6,548 nt of DNA from Calditrichota bacterium (GTDB lineage Bacteria; Calditrichota; Calditrichia; RBG-13-44-9), in contig JAFGSO010000088.1 in assembly GCA_016934605.1 (NCBI GenBank), forward strand, positions 1 to 6,548, in the 5' to 3' direction. Positions 1-5,220 of the stretch are shown here, in pieces. The notes beneath the pieces were generated by a model. It saw only the letters and a program-made list of their open reading frames with translations. It searched no databases and was not told the DNA's origin. Within the stretch, counting starts at the first letter, position 1, and each line of letters starts with the position of its first letter. Position numbers and translations under genes: made by a program.

Positions 1-129
1 GCAGGAGAGTACAGAATTTCCTGGAATGGCACAGATGAACGGGATCTACCGCTGTCATCGGGAGTCTATCTGATCCGTTTCAGCAGTGATCAGAGCCTAC
101 GGGCGATAAAAGTCGTGTTGTTAAGATAA
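1..129 (+). CDS. C-terminal end of a secreted protein with FlgD-Ig / type IX-like sorting tail (partial)
   Basis: Only the last 42 codons are present; the reading frame enters from the left edge and stops at TAA 127-129. The peptide reads GEYRISWNGTDERDLPLSSG followed by VYLIRF and ends in KVVLLR. This matches the usual end of FlgD Ig-like or Por-secretion-type tails in the FCB group: a W-x-G-x-D strand, then L-x-SGVYxxR, then a basic-hydrophobic last strand ending in LLR. Such tails sit at the C terminus of large exported enzymes or adhesins and, in species with a type IX system, direct secretion and surface anchoring. The catalytic or binding part lies outside the window, so the function of the whole protein is unknown. 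It converges on the minus-strand gene ending at 261. Confidence 0.8.
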   Translation, partial: AGEYRISWNGTDERDLPLSSGVYLIRFSSDQSLRAIKVVLLR

Positions 130-135
130 CAATAA

Positions 136-259
136 GGCTGAAGACAAAGGGCAAAAGGTACAAGGCACTAATTGTTTGATTATTATTGATTTAGTAATTA
201 GAACTTAGATTCGTGTTCTTTGCCCTTATCCTTTGTCCATTATCCATTTTCCATATTCC
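136..259. repeat. Paired, opposed arrays of degenerate 7-nt repeats between converging genes
   Basis: On the + strand, GG (once GA) recurs at exactly 136, 143, 150, 157 and 164, giving units ggctgaa, gacaaag, ggcaaaa, ggtacaa, ggcacta. On the minus strand, read from 259 down to 218, the units are ggaatat, ggaaaat, ggataat, ggacaaa, ggataag, ggcaaag, again exactly 7 nt apart. The shared form is roughly GGNNAAN. The arrays face each other across an AT-rich centre carrying CTAATT (168-173) and AATTAG (196-201). GACAAAGG (143-150) can also pair with CCTTTGTC (230-237), and GGGCAAA (149-155) with TTTGCCC (219-225). The transcript could therefore fold into a long imperfect hairpin in either direction. 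A role as bidirectional terminator or as a dispersed heptamer repeat is inference. The right array ends immediately before the stop codon at 261-263. Confidence 0.7.
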
Positions 260-260
260 T

Positions 261-569
261 TTATATCCTCTTCGCTTTCTCCTGCATGGTCCCCATCTTG
301 GAATCGGACCAGTTCCACCAGTGAAGCAGCACGGGATCGTGATTTCTCTCTGAGGCATAATACACTGCGCAGCGGAAAACGTAGAGCATACAGCGGTCCA
401 CCTGTCTTCCTTGCATGATGCATATCTGACTATACAGCTGTTCCGGATCCCGATTCTTTAGATCTGAAACGGAACGGATATCCATCTCCCATAAATCCTG
501 AGCTATTTTTGTTCCTACCCCCGGAATCCGCTGCAGGTTTTTTAAAATTTGTGTTTTACCCAAAGTCAT
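261..569 (-). CDS. Cdd1 / 'pathogenicity locus' family helix-hairpin-helix protein
   Basis: This is a small 102-aa soluble protein. Residues 12-38 (LQRIPGVGTKIAQDLWEMDI and onward) form a helix-hairpin-helix with the PGVG hairpin at 16-19, a fold that usually contacts the DNA backbone without sequence specificity. It is followed by DPEQLY, then QGRQVDRCMLYVFRCAVYYA (about 53-72) and the tryptophan motif WWNW at 84-87. That order is characteristic of the Cdd1 family, named after a gene beside the Clostridioides difficile toxin locus; the name does not imply virulence. Length matches the family. The biochemical role of the family is not established; DNA binding is inferred from the HhH motif. 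Its ATG overlaps the TGA of the upstream membrane-protein gene (ATGA, 566-569), so translation is probably coupled. The SD is weak (AGGA about 12 nt upstream), consistent with coupling. It is the last gene of the minus-strand operon. Confidence 0.88.
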   Translation of the reverse strand: MTLGKTQILKNLQRIPGVGTKIAQDLWEMDIRSVSDLKNRDPEQLYSQICIMQGRQVDRCMLYVFRCAVYYASERNHDPVLLHWWNWSDSKMGTMQEKAKRI

Positions 570-937
570 GTTTTTGTTCTTTCCTGATTAAAAAGTTCTA
601 TACTCTCACTGCTCAATAATACCCATATCGAGTATATACCCAGTGCTGTGCCGAAGGGAATATTCAGTAAATTCAAAAATGACACTACCAGAACCACAAT
701 GCGGGCCCATTCCTTCATCCGTAAAAGTCCAACTCCCCCGATTATGGATGGTGCTGATATAATGACCAGGAAACCTGCTATTACTGTTCCCACAATTACC
801 AGAATAGGAAAAGCTTCTTGATCACCGGACAGAATAGCACTTCCCAGAAAAACAGTAATGATCACAATGGCTCCCAATATGCCCAGTGCCCCCATGATTA
901 TATTAAGAATTCCCACAACGGTAATGTGCTGTTTCAT
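566..937 (-). CDS. Small multi-pass inner-membrane protein, uncharacterised
   Basis: This 123-aa, very hydrophobic protein has about four membrane segments: residues 5-35 (GILNIIMGALGILGAIVIIT), 43-70, 77-93 and 96-108. The half from LLRMKEWARIVVLVVSFLNL to NIPFGTALGIYSIWVLLSSE resembles a widespread family of small unnamed bacterial membrane proteins, recognised by a K-x-WAR motif before the third helix and P-x-GTALGIY before the last. No catalytic residues are visible. The ATG at 935-937 was chosen over that at 941-943: AAGGAG (complement of 945-950) lies 7 nt from the former but only 1 nt from the latter, too close to work. If the outer ATG is used, two residues (MI) are added. The gene begins 23 nt after the CYTH stop and overlaps the next gene by 4 nt. 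Function unknown. Confidence 0.85.
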   Translation of the reverse strand: MKQHITVVGILNIIMGALGILGAIVIITVFLGSAILSGDQEAFPILVIVGTVIAGFLVIISAPSIIGGVGLLRMKEWARIVVLVVSFLNLLNIPFGTALGIYSIWVLLSSESIELFNQERTKT

Positions 938-944
938 TATCATT

Positions 945-950
945 CTCCTT
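945..950 (-). promoter_or_regulatory. Shine-Dalgarno AAGGAG that decides the membrane-protein start
   Basis: The minus strand reads AAGGAG, then 7 nt, then ATG at 937. The in-frame ATG at 943 is only 1 nt away. This supports the shorter 123-aa product. Confidence 0.7.
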
Positions 951-960
951 TTTTAGGAAA

Positions 961-1740
961 TTATTTCCTGAAATCGGTAACATTTTCCAGGATCCATTGA
1001 TATGCTGCTGCTGTCAAATGACCCGATTCAGTCATTTTTTTCTGTATTTGATTTTTTTCTTCCATTTTTTTCAGGATGATCCCGAGGGCCAGCTTGCTGA
1101 TAGACCAGCTCATCAGAGAATCCCCGTATGTTTTCAAAATATCAGTCATAATTTCCTGTACAGGACGAATACCATACTCCCTCTCTTCAATTTCAATTTC
1201 AAAGTGAGACAGTCTCTGCCTGTACAAGTTATAATCAACCTGATCCAGGGCCAGTTCTGCCACCGGATTTCCGGATTTCGCCCGATTTAGCACATTGCGT
1301 GTAATCCGCCTGGTTCTACGAGCCTGAATGACTATAAATCCTGCACTCTTCAATGTTTTTACCGGATCATCCGGCAGATAATTGTACGGTTCAGACAGGT
1401 CCAGAGATGCAGGAAATTTTTGCATCATATAATTGAAATTTTTTTTATTCCATGGCATTTCGATTTCAATCCGGCTTATTCCACCCCAATCTGTAAAGCG
1501 GGTTTTACCTTTCAGTGTCAGAAACTTCTTTGAGTCCTGAAATCTCACCCGTAATGATAAATGGTCCGCCCGGAGGTGTGCCATTGGTGTATCAAAATAA
1601 TAATCATACAATTCGGTCACTTTTACCGGCAAAATTCTGTAACCGGCTAAATTATCAATTTCACTCAGTTCCCGGATGATCCTATCAGGCTGAGGATTTA
1701 TGATAACGAGTTTTACCTCAGATTCGGTTGATTTTTCCAT
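961..1740 (-). CDS. CYTH-domain (CyaB/ThTPase superfamily) protein
   Basis: This 259-aa cytoplasmic protein is predicted to fold into the CYTH triphosphate tunnel, whose members act on triphosphate-bearing substrates (thiamine triphosphate, tripolyphosphate, or ATP in class IV adenylate cyclases) with divalent metal. The signature ExExK is E6-x-E8-x-K10. Other expected tunnel residues follow in order: YYFDTP at 47-52, R64 and R66 in LRVR, K77 in LTLKG, R90 plus IEIE at 91-94, an arginine cluster RRTRR at 141-145, D166 in LALDQ, EIEIEE at 181-186 and K216 in SISKLALG. No key position seems lost, so it is probably active; the substrate cannot be read. About 40 residues after K216, charged and lysine-rich, form a tail beyond the core. 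The start has only a weak SD-like AAGAGA, embedded in a palindrome just upstream. First gene of a three-gene minus-strand operon, divergent from the receptor gene. Confidence 0.9.
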   Translation of the reverse strand: MEKSTESEVKLVIINPQPDRIIRELSEIDNLAGYRILPVKVTELYDYYFDTPMAHLRADHLSLRVRFQDSKKFLTLKGKTRFTDWGGISRIEIEMPWNKKNFNYMMQKFPASLDLSEPYNYLPDDPVKTLKSAGFIVIQARRTRRITRNVLNRAKSGNPVAELALDQVDYNLYRQRLSHFEIEIEEREYGIRPVQEIMTDILKTYGDSLMSWSISKLALGIILKKMEEKNQIQKKMTESGHLTAAAYQWILENVTDFRK

Positions 1741-1748
1741 ATATTTGA

Positions 1749-1762
1749 TTCTCTTAAGAGAA
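1749..1762. promoter_or_regulatory. 14-bp perfect palindrome next to the CYTH start codon
   Basis: TTCTCTTAAGAGAA is a perfect inverted repeat centred 15 nt before the ATG at 1740. It overlaps the only SD-like bases (AAGAGA) of the CYTH gene. It could be a repressor operator or a small structure limiting ribosome access. The regulator is unknown and the role is inferred from position and symmetry only. Confidence 0.4.
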
Positions 1763-1779
1763 AACCATTAAACAAATCA

Positions 1780-1790
1780 GGGAAAATTTT
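1780..1790 (+). repeat. Direct repeat gggaaaatttt, copy near the CYTH start
   Basis: This 11-nt sequence is identical to positions 2110-2120. It lies 39 nt upstream of the CYTH gene start, read on the other strand. The core AAAATTTT is self-complementary, so a dimeric protein could bind either copy equally from both directions. Confidence 0.35.
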
Positions 1791-2109
1791 TCAGTGGAAG
1801 TAACTGAATTACAATATCCCCGATTGTTCCCCCCGGCTGTTTTGCTCATGATCTATTTCTTAACCCTGGATGACAATATTTGATTCTAATTTGTCTGTCT
1901 TCCCTCCCCCCACTTTACTCGCGGCCAAAATCTCCTTACCAGAACCTCAGTATATATCTAAATGAAATATTATTTCTCAATGACAAGTAATCCAAACAGA
2001 ATATTTTGTTTCCAAACCTAAAAAATTTGCCTGTTTGAAACCGTCCTGTAACATTAATGTAATATTGGGGCGTTAAAATAGGTGTATTCATTTTTGATTT
2101 AACTAAAAC

Positions 2110-2120
2110 GGGAAAATTTT
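2110..2120 (+). repeat. Direct repeat gggaaaatttt, copy near the receptor start
   Basis: This is the second copy of the 11-nt repeat at 1780-1790. It ends 21 nt before the receptor ATG and 9 nt before its Shine-Dalgarno, so it lies in the presumed leader or promoter-proximal region. Confidence 0.35.
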
Positions 2121-2129
2121 AAAGCGTAC

Positions 2130-2134
2130 GGGAG
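2130..2134 (+). promoter_or_regulatory. Shine-Dalgarno GGGAG that decides the receptor start
   Basis: GGGAG is followed by 7 nt and the ATG at 2142. The other in-frame ATGs at 2160 and 2169 have no comparable site, so the longest form is preferred. Confidence 0.65.
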
Positions 2135-2141
2135 AAACCAA

Positions 2142-5114
2142 ATGGTAAAGATTTGTTTGATGAAAAAGATGTTTTGGGAGAGCAGGTTTGTCACTATTCT
2201 CTCCCTGTTTTTATTTTCAATCCTCAGTTTCCATATGCTATTTGCACAATCTGCTTATGCACAGGAATCTGCCGGTAAGGTGATCGGTAAAATCGTGGAC
2301 AGCCAGACCGGTGATGATATTATCGGAGCAAATATCTATTTTGAAGGAACGAGCATCGGTGCCGCCAGTGATCTGGACGGTACTTTTCTTATTTCCACTG
2401 TTCCGCCTGGCACATATACGCTCACTGTGCAGATGATCAGTTATGCGATCCTTAAAATCACCGATTTCAAAATAAATGCTGGAGAGGTTAAAAAGATTGA
2501 GCTGACCCTCCAACCCGAAGCTTTAACCACCGAAGAGGTTGTGGTTGAGGCTCGGATGGTATTAAACAATGAAGCATCTCTGCTGAAAGAACGCCAGCGT
2601 GCCATTGCGGTAAGTGATGCCATCAGTTCGGAGGCCATCAGCCGTTCCGGAAGCAGTACCGCAGCGGATGCCATGAGTAAAGTAACCGGTGCCTCAGTAG
2701 TGGACGGGAAATATGTTTACATACGTGGTATGGGTGAGCGTTACAGCGCGACCATGCTGAACGGAGCAGAAATTCCCAGTGCCGATCCTGAGAAAAAAGC
2801 GGTTCAGATGGATATGTTTCCCTCAAATCTTTTAGACAATATTATTATAATTAAGACTTTCACTCCGGATAAACCCGGAAATTTTTCCGGTGGCATGGTG
2901 GATGTGGGGACCAAAGGATTTCCTGACAAGTATACCATGAAATTCTCTTTTGGAACGGGCTATAACTCTCAGGTAACTTTCAATACGGACTATCTTACAT
3001 ATCCGGGCAGCAATTCTGATTGGCTTGGAAGAGATGACGGTTATCGTGATCTTCCGGAGGCCCTTAAAGATGCACCTGTACCAGCGAATGGTGCTGATGC
3101 CAGCACCCGACGCGATCCCGAGCTTGCCAATCAGTTAGATAAAACATCAAAAGCCTTCGAACCATTCATGTCCCCTGTGCAGCAAAAAGCACCGGTGGAT
3201 AAGTCTGCATCATTTTCTGTCGGAAATCAGACTCGATTACTTGGAAGACCCATTGGATATCTGGCCAGTTTATCATACAAACAGGATTACTCATTTTATG
3301 ATGGCGGTCAATCGGGTCGCTGGCAGCTGGGAACGGATGTAGCCACTACAGACTCCCTCAATCCCAGAATTTTACTCAACGATACCAGGGGAAGTGAATC
3401 GGTACTGTGGGGAGGTTTATTTACGGCATCTTCAAAAATTCACGATAATCATGAAATCAGCGCGAATGTTTTCTATACGCAATCCGGAGAATCTTCTGCC
3501 CGGTACCTGAGCGGAAACTGGCCGGAACAGTTTGGTATTGATGCCACCAATGTGTTCTTTGAAACAAGGGTCTTAAGTTGGGTTGAAAGAAATCTGCAAT
3601 CATACCAGCTGTCCGGTGAGCATTATTTTCAACCACTTTTTGGGATGAAACTGGACTGGCAGGGATCTTTAAGCAGAAATACACAAAATGAGCCCGATAT
3701 TCGTTATTTCTCCAATCATTATGCCTACAGAAGCGATCTTGATACAACACTTTATTCCATAACACCTTCCAATTATCCTCAACCCGCCCGTTATTTCAGG
3801 GAATTGCAGGAAAATGGCAGGAATGGTGCAGTCAATATGGCCTTACCTTTCAGTAACTGGAATGGAAATCAGGGAAAGATTAAACTAGGTGGATTTTATT
3901 CCGAAAAGGACCGTGAATTTACAGAACTTCGCTATCAATATGAGCGTCCCCCTTACTTCCGCTACGCAGGTGATGCTAATGACTTCTTTTCGGATGAAAA
4001 TACCGGTATCATCGATTATGACAGCACCCGCAATGAATACCGATTCGGTAATTTTATTCAGTTGTCCCCGGATCCTCGTGGCGGTGACTACAGAGGCGAT
4101 GAGAAGATATCAGCGGCCTACGGGATGATCGAAATTCCGCTCACCCGGAAATTTCGTTTCATCGGAGGTACCAGATTTGAATCTACCAGAATGAATGTAA
4201 GCAGTCCGAATACATCCCTACCCGACAGTTTGAGAGCAGGCAGTCTCAACTCTGATGACTGGTTACCTTCTGTGAACATGATTTACCAGCTAACTGATAA
4301 TATGAATATCCGCCTAGCCTATGGCAGAACCCTGGCACGTCCTACCCTGCGGGAAATGGCTCCCTATTCAAATTTCGAGTTTGTGAATGATTATGCTTTT
4401 ACCGGAAATATTAATCTGAACCGGACACTGATTGATAATTATGATGTCCGCTGGGAATGGTTCGACCGGCCGGGAGAAATTTATGCAGTCAGTGGATTTT
4501 ACAAGCTTTTTTATGATCCCATCGAGAGAACCATTATAGGTGCCAGCAGTGCGGACAATCCCGAAATCACTTATGTGAATGTAAGTCGGGGTACCGTCCT
4601 CGGTTTGGAATTCGAAGCTCGAAAAAGACTGGATGTCATTCATCGGGTTCTTAATCACTTTCATCTCGGTTTCAATTTGTCTCTGGTTCATTCGCAGGTG
4701 GATATCCCTCAGGGAAAACTGGATAAGATTATAGAAAGAGATCCCGAAAGACAGGAATTTAAAGACGACTCGCGCCCGTTGCAGGGACAGTCACCCCACC
4801 TTTTGAATCTTGATTTCGGTTATGATAACTATAAAACCGGAACAACTGCCAGCATTCAGTATAATGTTTTCGGAGACCGGCTTTCCGATGTTACCAGTGA
4901 TGCCACACCCGACGTTTATGAAAAATCCCGGGATATCCTCAATTTTATTGCATCACAGAAATTATTTGCCGGTTTGTCGATGCAATTGAAAGCACGGAAT
5001 ATCCTCAACTCTTCCATTCGTTTTGTTCATGAATACAAGGGTGTGGAATATGTCCGGAAGGAATACAAAATTGGCCGCGAATTCTCGATTGGAATCAGTT
5101 ATGACATGTTTTAA
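2142..5114 (+). CDS. TonB-dependent outer-membrane receptor with N-terminal CarboxypepD_reg-like domain
   Basis: This complete 990-aa receptor imports a bound ligand across the outer membrane using TonB/ExbBD energy. A signal peptide covers residues 1-40 (hydrophobic core about 17-34, likely cleavage AYA|Q at 40/41). Residues 45-125 form a CarboxypepD_reg-like beta-sandwich (GKVIGKIVDSQTGDDIIGAN, then DLDGTF and PPGTYTL), common in Bacteroidota-type receptors. EEVVVEA at 131-137 is a plausible TonB box. The plug follows at about 145-260, with YIRGMGERYSATMLNG (193-208), DPEKKAVQMDMFPSNLLDNI (215-234) and a KTFTPDKPGNFSGG segment (238-251). The beta-barrel runs from about 265 to the terminal F990, the usual last-strand aromatic. 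The plug resembles receptors paired in this group with a secreted partner like the gene at 5221, unlike the SusC/SusD pairing: no SusD homolog is seen. The ligand is unknown. No frameshift or stop interrupts it. Confidence 0.93.
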   Translation: MVKICLMKKMFWESRFVTILSLFLFSILSFHMLFAQSAYAQESAGKVIGKIVDSQTGDDIIGANIYFEGTSIGAASDLDGTFLISTVPPGTYTLTVQMISYAILKITDFKINAGEVKKIELTLQPEALTTEEVVVEARMVLNNEASLLKERQRAIAVSDAISSEAISRSGSSTAADAMSKVTGASVVDGKYVYIRGMGERYSATMLNGAEIPSADPEKKAVQMDMFPSNLLDNIIIIKTFTPDKPGNFSGGMVDVGTKGFPDKYTMKFSFGTGYNSQVTFNTDYLTYPGSNSDWLGRDDGYRDLPEALKDAPVPANGADASTRRDPELANQLDKTSKAFEPFMSPVQQKAPVDKSASFSVGNQTRLLGRPIGYLASLSYKQDYSFYDGGQSGRWQLGTDVATTDSLNPRILLNDTRGSESVLWGGLFTASSKIHDNHEISANVFYTQSGESSARYLSGNWPEQFGIDATNVFFETRVLSWVERNLQSYQLSGEHYFQPLFGMKLDWQGSLSRNTQNEPDIRYFSNHYAYRSDLDTTLYSITPSNYPQPARYFRELQENGRNGAVNMALPFSNWNGNQGKIKLGGFYSEKDREFTELRYQYERPPYFRYAGDANDFFSDENTGIIDYDSTRNEYRFGNFIQLSPDPRGGDYRGDEKISAAYGMIEIPLTRKFRFIGGTRFESTRMNVSSPNTSLPDSLRAGSLNSDDWLPSVNMIYQLTDNMNIRLAYGRTLARPTLREMAPYSNFEFVNDYAFTGNINLNRTLIDNYDVRWEWFDRPGEIYAVSGFYKLFYDPIERTIIGASSADNPEITYVNVSRGTVLGLEFEARKRLDVIHRVLNHFHLGFNLSLVHSQVDIPQGKLDKIIERDPERQEFKDDSRPLQGQSPHLLNLDFGYDNYKTGTTASIQYNVFGDRLSDVTSDATPDVYEKSRDILNFIASQKLFAGLSMQLKARNILNSSIRFVHEYKGVEYVRKEYKIGREFSIGISYDMF

Positions 5115-5133
5115 GAACAGTACTGTTTTTAAA
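5110..5133 (+). other. Inverted repeat / hairpin spanning the receptor stop codon
   Basis: A perfect 12-bp palindrome AACAGTACTGTT (5116-5127) is extended on both sides by TTTAAG and TTTAAA, with one G-T position. As RNA it gives about a 10-bp stem with a GUAC loop that includes the TAA stop (5112-5114). No long T run follows, so it is a poor classical terminator. It could be an RNA-processing or stability element, a partial terminator between receptor and surface gene, or an operator. Confidence 0.45.
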
Positions 5134-5208
5134 CCGGGACCGGCTGGATTGTTTAAGCAACTGTAATATGGAAATACAATTTATAAAAAACTAAACCAAG
5201 TCACTTTG

Positions 5209-5217
5209 TAAGGAGGT
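5209..5217 (+). promoter_or_regulatory. Perfect Shine-Dalgarno TAAGGAGGT before the surface-protein gene
   Basis: All nine bases match the 3' end of typical 16S rRNA (anti-SD ACCUCCUUA). The start ATG at 5221 follows after 3 nt. This is far stronger than the receptor's GGGAG and suggests higher translation of the second gene. Confidence 0.75.
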
Positions 5218-5220
5218 CTT

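Larger units (their letters stand above)
1741..2141. other. Divergent intergenic region, no gene seen
   Basis: This stretch of 401 nt separates the minus-strand CYTH operon from the plus-strand receptor gene and must hold both promoters. I see no convincing coding frame, tRNA or riboswitch; in particular no recognisable cobalamin riboswitch, which often precedes TonB receptors. It holds a 14-bp palindrome (1749-1762), an inverted repeat TTCAGT/ACTGAA (1790-1795, 1803-1808), a C-rich run around 1903-1910, a 10-bp palindrome ACATTAATGT (2051-2060), and two direct repeats: gggaaaatttt at 1780-1790 and 2110-2120, and atatttgattct at 1741-1752 and 1876-1887. I could not place -35/-10 boxes with confidence on either strand. 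Confidence 0.6.

Noticed and set aside
226..423. 65-aa minus-strand frame overlapping the Cdd1 gene
   Set aside because: It is out of frame with Cdd1, whose family motifs are clear; its sequence is Arg/Ser-rich and lacks domain signs.
955..969. Inverted repeat AGGAAAT-T-ATTTCCT over the CYTH stop codon as a terminator
   Set aside because: The arms are short and AT-rich, and no T run follows on the minus strand. The membrane-protein SD comes immediately after, so termination here is unlikely.
997..1290. 97-aa open frame on the + strand opposite the CYTH gene
   Set aside because: Its Phe- and Cys-rich start is the complement of Lys/Glu codons in the CYTH C terminus; no family resemblance.
1903..1910. 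C/G-run region as a G-quadruplex or terminator on the minus strand
   Set aside because: Only two adjacent G runs occur, with the next (around 1829-1834) too far away to complete a quadruplex; no hairpin plus T run.
1741..2141. Cobalamin or other riboswitch ahead of the TonB receptor
   Set aside because: I could not find conserved riboswitch boxes or a convincing multi-stem fold by eye.
4368..4691. 107-aa minus-strand frame within the receptor gene
   Set aside because: It lies wholly inside the well-supported receptor barrel; no SD or recognisable domain.
5149..5180. Separate promoter for the surface-protein gene (TTGTTT with TAATAT or TACAAT)
   Set aside because: Spacing between boxes is 9 or 20 nt, outside the normal 16-18 range, and the FCB sigma factor consensus is not matched.
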